Assembly: GCA_029204225.1 (NCBI GenBank)
Contig: CM055101.1
Span: forward strand, 36,819,648 to 36,883,647
Direction of reading: 5' to 3'
DNA: 64,000 nucleotides
Origin: Diphasiastrum complanatum
Taxonomy: Eukaryota; Streptophyta; Lycopodiopsida; Lycopodiales; Lycopodiaceae
Shown here piece by piece: positions 34,728 to 45,593 of the stretch (within the stretch, counting starts at the first letter, position 1; every line of letters begins with the position of its first letter). Position numbers and translations under genes: made by a program. Under the pieces are notes generated by a model. That model worked only from the letters and a program-made list of their open reading frames with translations. It did not search any database and was not told where the DNA came from.

Positions 34728-35380
34728 TGTGAAAAACTCAGATCCAAAAGATGCTAAAGTTTCATAAAGATCTTGGCCATGGAAGTTATGCACATCTAGA
34801 TTGAAAAAATGATAGAAATTGTGATGTTAAGCATACTAAACATCAACTAAACATCAAAATCTGATCATAAGCTTCCACAAACAGAAACTTGCTGTCCCTG
34901 TCCGTACTTCAGAGCCTACAACCTGCATTTCACACGTGTGAAGCCATAGCAACAAAGAAATCACAATTCTAGTGGCTAGAATGCAAGATATGAACAAAAA
35001 AGTGAGAGAGAAGAAGATGGACCTTCAAAGAGCATAACATTCATTCAATAGAATGAAAATGAGATGTGTACATACTCGTGGAGATGGCTATTTATAGCAG
35101 CCATAGTGCCTCTTGGCCACTTGTCTTATGATAGGCTAAAATTGGGGTCCAATAGGATTCACCCATATACCTAGAAATTTGGTCAAATAGGAATGCACCA
35201 AATTATGAGCCAATAGAAGAGCTCCACACTCGACCTCCTCTAATTAATGTGACCTCAAAAGTAGTGTACACATACTTTGGGCCTCTACATACATGTATGA
35301 ACCTATCTCTAACTTTTATTTGGCCATAGGCCTACAAAATCTCAAGTTAGGAAAATACTACTAGTTGACAATTTTTCACA
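34728..35380 (-). repeat. 3' LTR of E
   Basis: 653 bp; on the minus strand begins TGTGAAAAATTGTC. A TATA-like box (plus CTATTTATAG) lies at 35088-35097. The palindrome TTCACACGTGTGAA lies at 34929-34942, about 150 bases downstream of the box on the transcribed strand. Confidence 0.97.
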
Positions 35381-38300
35381 CTCCCTCTTCAACTAGTTTT
35401 AGCATAGATTTAGAAAGTACACCAAGACTTGTTCTATGCTTGAAAAATAAGTCCTTTCCCAATGCTTTGGTAAAGATATCAGCCACACATTCCTTTGATG
35501 GGACATGTTCAAGCTTGATCTCTTTTGCCAACACTTGTTCTCTCACAAAATGGTAAGCCACCTCGATATGTTTGCTCCTTGCATGGAAAACCGGATTGCT
35601 TGCTAGACTTTGGGCTGAAAGGTTGTCACAAAAGATGATTGGACTCTCTGAAAAATCCAGCAAATGAAGCTCCATAATCATCCTCTTGATCCACACCATC
35701 TCCTTTGTGCATGATGTCAAAGCTTTGTACTCGGCCTCACTAGAAGAAAGTGATATAGTTGCTTGTTTCTTCGACATCCATGAGATAGCTCCATCACCTA
35801 TGAAAATAGCATGTGCATTTATGGATTTTCTATCCATAAGGTCTCCTGCAAAATCTGAATCTGAAAAACCAAATAAGTTAGGTGATGAGCCTCTATAAAC
35901 AATGCCAAAATCTTTTGTTCCCGAGATGTATCTCAAGATCCTCTTTCCTAGTTTCCAATGTTCTATGCTAGGATCTTGCATGAATTGGCTTAATCTACCA
36001 ACACAATAAGATAAATCAGGTCTTGTGATGGTTAGATATATAAGAGAACCTATTAGCTTCCTATAGAGAGTAATGTCCTCGAAGGATCTTTCATTACCTC
36101 TTATAGTTAGCTTTACATGTGATTCCATAGGTGTATCAATAGGATTTGCATCTACCATATGAAATCTATTGAGAATAGAAATAGCATACTTCTCTTGTGA
36201 AATAAAAGTGATTTGAGAAGTTCTAATTACTTCTATTCCTAAGATATAGCTCAAAAGACCAAGATCATGCACTTCAAATTCCTTTTTTAGTGCTTTCTTG
36301 ATATCTTCTATATCTTCCTTGTTCCCTCCACTTAAAATAATGTCATCCACATAAATTAGAAGGATTGTAACATCATTAGCACTAATTCTAAAGTAAAGTG
36401 AATGATCATACTCACTCATAGTGAAGTTTTGAGAAAGTAGAAAAGAGTTAAGCCTAGCATACCAACTCCTTGGTGCTTGCTTAAGACCATACAAACTTTT
36501 TTGTAGAAAACACACATGATTAGGCTTGCTATGAGAAACATAGCTCTCGGGTTGCTCCATGTAGACTTCCTCTTCAAGATCACCATTCAAGAAAGCATTA
36601 GAAATGTCTAATTGCCAAAGATCCCATCCATAAAGAGTTGCAAGGGAAATGATTACTCTTATGCTCACCATCTTTGCCACGGGTGCAAAGGTTTCCTCAT
36701 AGTCAATGCCATGCTCTTGAGCATAACCTTTAGCCACCAACCTTGCCTTCAACTTGTTGATAGATCCATCTTGATTTGTCTTTACCTTGAAGATCCATTT
36801 GCATCCAATTGCACTTTTGCCCTTTGGAAGCTCCACCAATCTCCATGTGTTGTTCTTCATAAGTGCTTCAAACTCAAGATCCATTGCTTGGATCCATTCC
36901 TCTTTTTGCCTTGCTTCATCTACACATGAAGGTACATCAAAAGAAGTTAGGAAAGCATAGTTGGATCCATCCACCACTTGCTTACCTTTGCCATCATAAG
37001 TGAGCCTTGAGGGTTTCACTTTATGCCTTGGAGTTCTCCTTGGAATTTGACTTGAAGAGGCTTCTTCAACATCCACATCCAATGTGTCATCAACTCCATT
37101 GTCATCAAGCACATTAGTTGCAACAACACCATCATCACTTGAAACAACTTTTGGAATGTTACTTTCATCAAAAATGACATCCCTACTTGTGAACACTTTC
37201 TTGATTGAAGGAACATAAATCCTATATGCTTTGCTTACTTCACTATAACCAACAAAAATGCCCTTTCTTGAAGATGGATCCTCCTTAGTTCTATCATCAA
37301 GAGTAATGTTGAAGTAGCAAATGCATCCAAAAGTTCTTAGAAACTTGACATTAGGCTTCGTACCAAACAAAGCTTCAAAAGGGGTTTTTCCTTCCAATAC
37401 AACACTTGGCCATCTATTGCATAGGAAATTTGCACACAACAAAGCATCACTCCAAAAAGGTTTAGGAAGATTAGCATTCAATCTCATTGCCTTTGCACTC
37501 TCACACAAGGTTCTATTCTTCCTCTCGGCCACTCCATTTTGTTGTGGTGTTCTTGGACATGTGTACTCCCTCTTGATCCCATGCTCATCGCAAAAGGCTT
37601 TGAATTTGTTAGAAATGTATTCACCACCATTGTCGCTCCTCAAGCATTTGATTTTGGTTGTAAATTGAGTCTCAATAGCAACTTTGAACTTGACAAACAC
37701 ATCAAACACCTCATCCTTGCTCTTTAGTAGATAAACCCAACAAAATCTACTAAAATCATCAATGAAAGTTACATACATCTTAGCACCTCCATTGCTAATT
37801 GTAGTAACACCATGAATATCCGAATGCAAGAGAGAAAAAGGCATCTTAGATCTAGATATAGATCTAGTATATGGCAATCTATGTGATTTAGACAAAGCAC
37901 ATTCTTCACAAACATGATTCAAGCAAGTAAGAGACTTGGGAAGTCCCCTTACTACCTCCTTTTTGGCTATTACCTCCAAGGCCTTGTAGTTGAGATGTCC
38001 CATCCTTTTATGCCATACCTCTTGAATTGACATTTGTTCATTTGCCATGCATCCAACTTGGTTAGCAACAACACATGCATCAAGCTTGAACAATTTCCCT
38101 TGCCTTTTCCCTTTTGCAATGATACTACACCCCTTTTTGATCAAGCAAGCATCACCATCAAACTCAACTTTGAATCCTTTGTCAAGCATTTGGCTTACAC
38201 TAAGTAAGTTCTTGGTAATGGATGGAATGAGCAAAACATCTTTCAATTCTATATTCCTATTTGTAGAAAGTGAAATAGGAATTGTGCCAATCCCCTTGAT

Positions 38301-39326
38301 TGCACACTCACCATCATTTGCGGTATAGATTACCTTCCTATCACCATCAAATGCCATTAAAGATGAAAAATACTCTTTATGATATGTCATATGAGAAGTG
38401 GCTCCACTATCAATCCACCAAGGATCAATGTCTCCATGATTAGCCAACAAGCAAGATGACATAACAAAAGCATCATTTGAAAGAAGCTCATCCCCACCCT
38501 CATCAATAGTTAGATTGGTTTGCTTTTCCCCTTGATCCCTCTTTTTCTTAAAACAATCACTAGCAAAATGCCCTTTGACTCCACAATAGAAACATTTTAG
38601 CTTAGATCTATCCTTCTTTTTGCCAAAAGTAGAGTGCTCACCTTGGTCTTGCCCTTTAGACCAATTGCTTTTACCTTTGCCCTTGAACTTGCCTTTAGAG
38701 AACATTGCCTCCTCTTCTCCTCCTTGAGATGTAGAAGATGCTCCCACTCTTGCTTGCAACCTGAATTCTTCAGCCAACAAGACCTCTTGCAAGTCTCCAA
38801 CACTTGGTAAACATTTTTGGATAGCATAACTTTGAACAAGATTAGCATGATCATCCAACAAGCCATTGAGAATCACTTGAACAAGCTCCTCATTATTTAT
38901 GCCATCATTAATGCATGCTAACTCATCATTCAATGCTTTAACTCTCAAAACAAAAGCATGTCCATTCTCACTCTTCTTTTGCATACAAGAAAAGATTTGC
39001 CTTCTTAAAGTCAACACTCTAGAAGTAGACTTGGATTCATAAACCTTCTTCAAGGCTTCCCAAGCTTCACTAGATGATGTGCACTTACCAACCTCTTTGA
39101 TAAGCTCATTTGTCACATTCATCTTGATCATGTGAAGGGCTTTCTTTGCCCTCTTGTCATACCTCAATTGTTCTTGAGGTGCCAAAGGTCTCTCCTCCAC
39201 ACCTACAACAATATCCATCAACTCATTCATCTCAAGCAAAGACTCCATCCTTACTTTCCAAGTAGAATAGTTGAGGGAGGTAAGCCTATCATTGCTTTCC
39301 AACATGTAGCCTCCATTTGTAGCCAT
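35376..39326 (-). CDS. Copia E gag-pol polyprotein, intact (1316 aa)
   Basis: A single frame. Gag starts MATNGGYMLESNDRLTSLNY; the UBN2-type region follows. Zinc knuckle CFYCGVKGHFASDC starts at residue 245. Protease WWIDSGATSHMT has its Asp at 306. Integrase has the zinc region (HKRMGHLN ... CEECALSKSH) and triad D503, D565, E601 (61 and 35 residues between). RT has LLIYVDDIILSGG with D994 and D995. RNase H has FSDSDFAGD, SLSSSEAEYKAL and ARSKHIEVAYHFVRE. About the same length as D (1322 aa) and clearly the same superfamily, but only moderately similar. The last sense codon GTG and the stop TGA overlap the first bases of the 3' LTR, so the purine tract GAAGAGGGAG is itself coding. Expected to make its own particle, RT and integrase. 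Confidence 0.97.
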   Translation of the reverse strand: MATNGGYMLESNDRLTSLNYSTWKVRMESLLEMNELMDIVVGVEERPLAPQEQLRYDKRAKKALHMIKMNVTNELIKEVGKCTSSSEAWEALKKVYESKSTSRVLTLRRQIFSCMQKKSENGHAFVLRVKALNDELACINDGINNEELVQVILNGLLDDHANLVQSYAIQKCLPSVGDLQEVLLAEEFRLQARVGASSTSQGGEEEAMFSKGKFKGKGKSNWSKGQDQGEHSTFGKKKDRSKLKCFYCGVKGHFASDCFKKKRDQGEKQTNLTIDEGGDELLSNDAFVMSSCLLANHGDIDPWWIDSGATSHMTYHKEYFSSLMAFDGDRKVIYTANDGECAIKGIGTIPISLSTNRNIELKDVLLIPSITKNLLSVSQMLDKGFKVEFDGDACLIKKGCSIIAKGKRQGKLFKLDACVVANQVGCMANEQMSIQEVWHKRMGHLNYKALEVIAKKEVVRGLPKSLTCLNHVCEECALSKSHRLPYTRSISRSKMPFSLLHSDIHGVTTISNGGAKMYVTFIDDFSRFCWVYLLKSKDEVFDVFVKFKVAIETQFTTKIKCLRSDNGGEYISNKFKAFCDEHGIKREYTCPRTPQQNGVAERKNRTLCESAKAMRLNANLPKPFWSDALLCANFLCNRWPSVVLEGKTPFEALFGTKPNVKFLRTFGCICYFNITLDDRTKEDPSSRKGIFVGYSEVSKAYRIYVPSIKKVFTSRDVIFDESNIPKVVSSDDGVVATNVLDDNGVDDTLDVDVEEASSSQIPRRTPRHKVKPSRLTYDGKGKQVVDGSNYAFLTSFDVPSCVDEARQKEEWIQAMDLEFEALMKNNTWRLVELPKGKSAIGCKWIFKVKTNQDGSINKLKARLVAKGYAQEHGIDYEETFAPVAKMVSIRVIISLATLYGWDLWQLDISNAFLNGDLEEEVYMEQPESYVSHSKPNHVCFLQKSLYGLKQAPRSWYARLNSFLLSQNFTMSEYDHSLYFRISANDVTILLIYVDDIILSGGNKEDIEDIKKALKKEFEVHDLGLLSYILGIEVIRTSQITFISQEKYAISILNRFHMVDANPIDTPMESHVKLTIRGNERSFEDITLYRKLIGSLIYLTITRPDLSYCVGRLSQFMQDPSIEHWKLGKRILRYISGTKDFGIVYRGSSPNLFGFSDSDFAGDLMDRKSINAHAIFIGDGAISWMSKKQATISLSSSEAEYKALTSCTKEMVWIKRMIMELHLLDFSESPIIFCDNLSAQSLASNPVFHARSKHIEVAYHFVREQVLAKEIKLEHVPSKECVADIFTKALGKDLFFKHRTSLGVLSKSMLKLVEEGV

Positions 39327-39923
39327 GTTGCAATGATTGATCTCTGATCTTTGACCTGTTCCAATGCACTAAGCACTCTCTTGAATCAACAAATGAAACA
39401 CAAGAAGAAATCACAAAGATTTGGAACCTAAAACCTTACTTTTTCTCTCTTTTCCTCACTTTTTCCTTAATTTTAGCCACTAGTTTTATGATTTTTTGAT
39501 CAAACCAAGACCAAACCTCAATATACTTGCTTTTCCCTCACTCCTAAGATTGAAATACACTCTTGAATCATTCAGCAAACTGAAAATCAGAGGGTTACAT
39601 CAATTTTGAAGTTTTTGACATGAAGAAGCAAGAAATTGAATCAAAAAACTATATGCTAGAATGGAAAACTAATAGGATCTTGTTGGATCTTGCATCTCCC
39701 TCTTTCCAAAACAATTTTTGTCTCCTTATTCTGATAAGTACAGAGGGAATTCGCCCTACTTCAATTGAAATGCATACAAATGATGTTTTGATCACAAAGA
39801 TCCAATTTCTACACATAAATCAACAAGATTTTTAGCTAGAAACTTGATTGGAATGCTACAAAAGCAAACTCGCCCACAAATCTCTTCTAAATCTGGCAAA
39901 ACCTGCACATTTGGCCGCCTAAT

Positions 39924-39935
39924 GCTCTGATACCA
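39924..39935 (-). other. Primer-binding site of E
   Basis: The minus strand reads TGGTATCAGAGC directly next to the 5' LTR, a perfect initiator tRNA-Met match. Confidence 0.95.
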
Positions 39936-40588
39936 TGTGAAAAACTCAGATCCAAAAGATGCTAAAGTTTCATAAAGATCTTGGCCATGGAAGTTATGCA
40001 CATCTAGATTGAAAAAATGATAGAAATTGTGATGTTAAGCATACTAAACATCAACTAAACATCAAAATCTGATCATAAGCTTCCACAAACAGAAACTTGT
40101 TGTCCCTGTCCGTACTTCAGAGCCTACAACCTGCATTTCACACGTGTGAAGCCATAGCAACAAAGAAATCACAATTCTAGTGGCTAGAATGCAAGATATG
40201 AACAAAAAAGTGAGAGAGAAGAAGATGGACCTTCAAAGAGCATAACATTCATTCAATAGAATGAAAATGAGATGTGTACATACTCGTGGAGATGGCTATT
40301 TATAGCAGCCATAGTGCCTCTTGGCCACTTGTCTTATGATAGGCTAAAATTGGGGTCCAATAGGATTCACCCATATACCTAGAAATTTGGTCAAATAGGA
40401 ATGCACCAAATTATGAGCCAATAGAAGAGCTCCACACTCGACCTCCTCTAATTAATGTGACCTCAAAAGTAGTGTACACATACTTTGGGCCTCTACATAC
40501 ATGTATGAACCTATCTCTAACTTTTATTTGGCCATAGGCCTACAAAATCTCAAGTTAGGAAAATACTACTAGTTGACAATTTTTCACA
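39936..40588 (-). repeat. 5' LTR of E
   Basis: 653 bp, essentially identical to the 3' LTR; the one difference seen is at the ACTTG(T/C)TGTCC site near 40100. Palindrome at 40137-40150; TATA-like box at 40296-40305. Confidence 0.97.
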
Positions 40589-40929
40589 ATTCTTCAGTGG
40601 GTTCCAGTCACATGGAAACTTGAGTCATAGTTTAAAGAGTGTGGTGTTTTCAAACCATCACTTGTCATTCCATTTGCTTATATTCTCACAAGTAATATCC
40701 GTGCTTTTATTACAAAAACGATGAGAAAACACACTATCAAACAAGAAGATTAAAGTATTTAAAATAATATCAAAAAATGACAAAAACGAATTAAATTATT
40801 CAAAAGCTAAGTAAAACTTAGAATAGTAACCTAATTACTTATAACTAACCTGTCCGATGTAAATTAGTAACTAAAAAGTAAGCTAATTACTCAAAACCAA
40901 CTGCCTGATGTAAATCACTAACTAAAATA

Positions 40930-41741
40930 GAACCAGTAATAGGTTATACAAGAAGCTTTGAAGCAGCCGCTCCTGCAAACTGAGCCCGTCGAAGAATTGA
41001 AACCGCTTGTGAACGTTGTAATGCTATAGAAATACGTTGACGGTAGAAAGAAACAATGACGGAAGGTAAAGTAATGTTTTGTCCCTAGCGTTTCACCATA
41101 AGCTCCGCACATAAACATAAAAAATCATTAAATTTCTTGTGAAGAGGACCATATGTTTGTCCAAGGCAAAGGGGATAAAATCTTCACCGGGTGCACAATC
41201 ATTATAATCTCTTTCCTTTTCTTGAGCTGCGTGAGATGCAGCGGCCCCTTGCATGGTGGAAGAACGACGAAGGAGAGGGAACAACAATTACAACATCTCC
41301 TAGAGTACAAATTCCATCACGAGAGAGAACAAGGTCAACTCGTCATCGAGTAGATTGCGAAGAAGGCCCTGGTAAAATGTGTGTTTGTTCTCGAACAACA
41401 TGAAAACCACTATCATGAGCAATAGCAGCAACGACATCACGAATGGAATCATGTGAAACAATACGTTCTCCACCTGAGGGACATACATAAGATGAGTACC
41501 CAAGGAATCCAACACATGCCCACATGAACACTTAGAGATACCAATTAAAATTGGTTGTAGAAGTCCCAATCTGGTTCGAAGGGCAGTATAATTGTTGACT
41601 TGCAATAGTGGAAGAACTGGACGTGCAACCAGCCAAGCCCCTGCACGCACAAGAAAGAAGATGAGAAAAACTTGTTGCTGATTTGTCACCAAAGATTCGA
41701 AGGGAGGCACAAAAGGCTGTACTAGTGCTTGGTGTTTCATT
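40930..41741 (-). pseudogene. C-terminal tail of a non-LTR-type reverse transcriptase (putative)
   Basis: The minus strand reads, across several frames, ALRTRLGLLQPILIGISKC, then SCGHVLDSLGTHLMY, then GGERIVSHDSIRDVVAAIAH, then SGFHVVREQTHILPGPSSQ, then RVDLVLSRDGICTLGDVVIV, then AAASHAAQEKERDYNDCAPG, then PSVIVSFYRQRISIALQRSQ and AVSILRRAQFAGAA. I recall this order (Cys/His region, H-D-x-I-R-D, R-R-V-D-L-V-L, late S-F-Y-R-Q-R) from the tail of RT-like proteins common in plant genome annotations. The family assignment is from memory. At least three frame changes and stops make it a relic. RT itself is not seen upstream. Confidence 0.45.
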
Positions 41742-41747
41742 GATCAA

Positions 41748-41860
41748 GCCATTACCACATACAGTCTGGTCTCGGAGCCATTACCACATATAGTCTGGTC
41801 CCCGGGCAATGAGATGATGTTTCATTGATCAAGCCATTACCACATATAATCCGATCGTCG
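41748..41860. repeat. Short degenerate tandem repeats
   Basis: Three copies of a unit like AGCCATTACCACATATAGTC, two of them preceded by TTTCATTGATCA. Confidence 0.8.
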
Positions 41861-42779
41861 AGCAACTCATGGCTTCCCCCACTCAACTACCCAAGTCTGG
41901 GATTAGAAGTGGTCATGGCCCTCCCAATGGCCATTACCTAGTACAAACTCGACGAGTTGATAACAAGAATCACTCTATTTGCTTAGCAGTTTGTTGCAAC
42001 CCATTTCTTTAAACCTTGTTAAGTGACACTAAAATTGGGCAACAGAACTGCCCCTCTTTCACACTTGGCTGGTAACATTTAGATGGAGTGACCCAAGTTG
42101 ATTGGCAAGCTTGAATCTCTCTCATGTCATTGGTCCATTTCTCTCAAGATGTCCCTAGCAACAACAAGAAAACATGCCAAGCAAGGTCCCCATGTCCAAA
42201 TAATCACTTTCAGTTGCCTCATGTGCCACATATTGGCCACTCAAAATAACTATGAAATAGAAAGAATGGACCAATGAGAGAACTCTTCTGGATTAGAGAC
42301 TAGTTAGGCTCTCAAGTTTAAAATCAACCTGAGAATGAAATATGCGTCTTTGTCCGAAAACAAGTTCCTCAAATAATGTTCATATTATGGAATGGGCCAA
42401 CCACCCTATTTTGTCTGTTTATCATGCTCAGTGCTCACTATGAGCCTTACTTGACATCATAGGCCAGGGCCAACCCATTCTATTTATCTAGAATATAGAA
42501 ATCTATAAATAGACAACACACTACTAGATATATCATTTATAAACTATGCATTGTCTAGGCAAAATGGACACTTTACTAATAGATTGTACAATTTGCCAAA
42601 TAAGGTTACATCGAGTCTAGACCTTTTGCAAATAGATATTGTGAGTTTTGCGAGTTTATTTTTCAAAAATAATGATCATGCCAACAAATATTTTTATAAT
42701 AAATTGTATTGATAACAAAAGAAAAGATTGAAGGCATTTGTGTGTTGTTATAGTTGAGCTCAAGGCGCTTTAACAAGAA
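41861..42779. other. Stretch without a supportable gene
   Basis: About 0.9 kb of AT-rich sequence. I saw no coding match, LTR pair or strong hairpin. Confidence 0.5.
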
Positions 42780-43560
42780 AAACAACACATATAAGATAGC
42801 CTTTGCAACTTGGCAATTAAACATATTGCATGCTTTATGAGGTGAAGACTAGAATATTTTCAACATATATTCATCTACATAGTGTATTTTTTACAATAAA
42901 AAATAACCTCTCATTGTCTTGTGTGATAATGAGGTCATTAACATTTAGGCTAATACTTGTAATGCCATTCTCACACTTAGGAACACATAGATGCTAGTCA
43001 AATTTGCCCTTTTTGGGACTATTCTAAAATTTTCATTGATTTTTTTATATCACATTATATGTGGAGGTTTCAACCCATATATAGTCTTTTTGAGTTGGCA
43101 TGTTTTCTCTTCTTGAACTTTGACAATAAGAATTCTTCAAGCTGTTCCAAAACTACTTCCTTTGACAAATCATTATTCACAATAGCTTTCTTCACATCGA
43201 ACTGATAAAAATTTCAATCAAATTGAGTTTTATAGTGCAATCATTAACTTGATCATCATTATTATTTTTTCATGGGTGAAAAGGTTTATTGATATTCTAT
43301 GCTTTCCATATGATCCCTTTGCAACTAGACATGCCTTACATCTATATTTCCTACCACTTGCTTTGATTTTAATTATGTGAACTCACTTTAGCCAGTCGAA
43401 ACTTTGCCTTCATGTAGGTTGACAAACTCACACATATGTTCTTAAGATGGATTCAGTTTTTTTTTACTATAACATCCTTTCAATTTGTCTTGTCTTCGAG
43501 CATGGTGAAAGTCAATAAGTTTATGTACATGCAGAATGATAATCATCATATCTGCAATCA
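42780..43560 (-). pseudogene. Highly decayed Ty1/copia RT (element N)
   Basis: Despite no open frame, the minus strand keeps the RT order: HMCEFVNLHEGKVSTG (cf. the W-x-L-V-D-L-P-x-G-K step), VHIIKIKASGRKYRCKACLV, AKG, then YQFDVKKAIVNNDLSKEVVL (cf. HQxDVKTAFLNGxLxEE), EQLEEF, LYMGLKPP, and NVNDLIITQDNERLF where YVDDLII would be the catalytic strand. Both catalytic-strand positions and many codons have changed. This is the oldest copia recognisable in the window. Nothing upstream (integrase) was identified between 43.6 and 44.2 kb. Confidence 0.6.
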
Positions 43561-44202
43561 CTTCATGATGCATTGATGCACTAAACCTTCTCAAATCTTT
43601 AGGGGATGATTAGACACAGATACAATTTTGAATCTTTATGAGATTGATAAAAGATTTATTTCACTTGAAGGAGAGAGATCACTACTTGGTTTATCTTAGA
43701 CACTTTTTTTTTTCATGCAATGCATGTTTTGGCTTTTGTCTTGAGTGTCGTCCCTCATCAAAGAACATCATAAACAAGGAGAACCACATTGACTTCTCTT
43801 TTATCCACTATCCAATACCAAAACTCTAAACTTAATAGCATCAACTTGATTCACATAGCTTGTGACCTCAACACTAGCTAACTACAAAGATTTTATAGCC
43901 ACTATAGAGGCATAGTCCCACACTATGCCAATAATGCAAGCACAATTCTAAGCATAGGTATGAGCACAATGTACATCATGTAGCATACTTCTATAGAATA
44001 AGAATGAGCTATAGACCTTCACTCATTGTTGAACACTCACTCTACAATGTCACTTGCCTACATCTCCTCAAACCCATCCTAGAACTCAGAATCTCTCTCT
44101 ACCAAACTGCTACTTCCAAAGTCTTACAAGTGACAAGCAAGCAGGAGCAGGCAAAAACCATTTGTTTGGCACTGCCTCTACCTTGATTTCAGCCTATTAC
44201 AG

Positions 44203-44545
44203 TTCCTGAGAGGTATGCACCTCAATCATTATGGACTTCATGAGAAGAACCAGAGAGCCTAGCCGAAGCAATTAACTCCAAGGATGCTGTGAAGTGGCTA
44301 GAAGCTATGGAAAGCGAGTACAACTCACTTTTGACGAATTAGACATGGACGCTATTCGACTTCCCCACTCATAAGAGACTAATCGACAACAAGTGGATCT
44401 TCAAGAAGAAGATCAACTCTGATGGTTCCATTGCAAAATCGAAGGCACTGCTGGTGGCTAAAAGATTCACTCAAGTCCAAGGAGTAAATTATCAAGAAAT
44501 TTTCAGTCCTGTCGTCAAGATGCAGTCAATCAGGACTCTGATTGT
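44203..44545 (+). pseudogene. Copia H RT, part left of the G insertion
   Basis: Plus strand PERYAPQSLWTS, stop, EEPESLAEAINSKDAVKWLE, LLTN-stop-TWTLFDFPTHKR, KWIFKKKINSDGSIA, VAKRFTQVQGVNYQEIFSPV, then RTLI at the junction. The TAG at 44340-44342 stands where NQTW is expected. It continues after G at 49841 as ALAVAEDLEMHQMDVKTAFL. Same family as K. Confidence 0.85.
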
Positions 44546-45374
44546 TGTGCAAAAAGTACAAAAAGGACCAAGAGTGGATCCTGATCTGATCCTCAAGAGG
44601 AATTGGTTGTCAGATTACTTGATCTATCAATCTACTTGAGAACAAGATCAATTTAGATCAATTCTAGACACAAAATCCTAACAAGAATAATCATTAATTG
44701 AAGGTAGGTGTACTTTCTGGTTTCACACGTGTGAAACACCGGCTGATTAAGGACTCCAACCTGAAAATCAAGTACACATTGATAGAACCTCAAAACAATC
44801 AAAACGAATGTAGACAAATGGAGAGAATCACTCAAAATTGCTTCCAAAACCAAGATTGGTGTCTCATCATGATTATGGCCAAATGTGGCTCTATATATAC
44901 AATAAGTGGGAGCTCGTGGTACTGATCATCCCTCTGATCCCACATGTGTGAAGGTGCTTTGTCATATGATGATTCATCATGCAAAACTGACACTTGGACA
45001 AAACCTTCTATTTTGAGTACTTTTGGTCCATTTTCCTTCTATATGGAGATCTACTTGGAAATCTTTTAGAAGTCAAAATTCACCTACTTCAGCTTATTCC
45101 ACACGTGTGAGCTGTCCTCTACAAAGGGATATGACACCTAACCAAAGGATGTGGCTCATGCAATCAATAGATTGATGCCATGTGTCATATGTCTAGAAAA
45201 CTAGTTTTTAGCCATTTTAGCCACTAGAACTTGAATTAAATCATATGTACAACATATATGATTATGGTACATAAAAAGTACACTAGTTTCACACATGGGA
45301 ACAGTCCACACATGTGTGTTTATCTATATACAATTTTTTTGGCCTCTACCAAGCTTATTTTTGCACTTTTCACA
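44546..45374 (-). repeat. 3' LTR of G
   Basis: 829 bp. Contains TTTCACACGTGTGAAA at 44721-44736 and a second ACACGTGTGA near 45101. Outer edge TGTGCAAAAAGTAC; inner edge GCACTTTTCACA. Confidence 0.93.
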
Positions 45375-45593
45375 CTCCTCCTCAAAAATCCAGCTTGATG
45401 GAAAACATGATGATCTTGAAATTGACTCCATGGGATGAATTGGTTTTTCATAGTTCAAAAGGTGTGAAGATCAGCCAATGAGCTTGATGTTGATCTGAAA
45501 TCACCATATCAATGATAGTGCTTCTTTGATGTTGACATTGTTGATGAACTTGAGAGCTTTGCACCATCCTAGCACCTCCAAAATTGATCCCTT

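Larger units (their letters stand above)
34728..40588 (-). mobile_element. Intact, very young Ty1/copia element E
   Basis: Minus strand: 5' LTR 40588-39936, primer-binding site 39935-39924, leader of about 600 bases, gag-pol 39326-35376, and 3' LTR 35380-34728. The duplication ATTCT lies at 34723-34727 and 40589-40593. The two 653-bp LTRs differ at only one position that I can see. The only gene is the intact polyprotein. It looks like the most recent insertion in the window and may still be active. Confidence 0.97.

Noticed and set aside
41191-41403. Plus-strand frames over 41.1-41.4 kb
   Set aside because: They are shadows of the minus-strand non-LTR RT tail.
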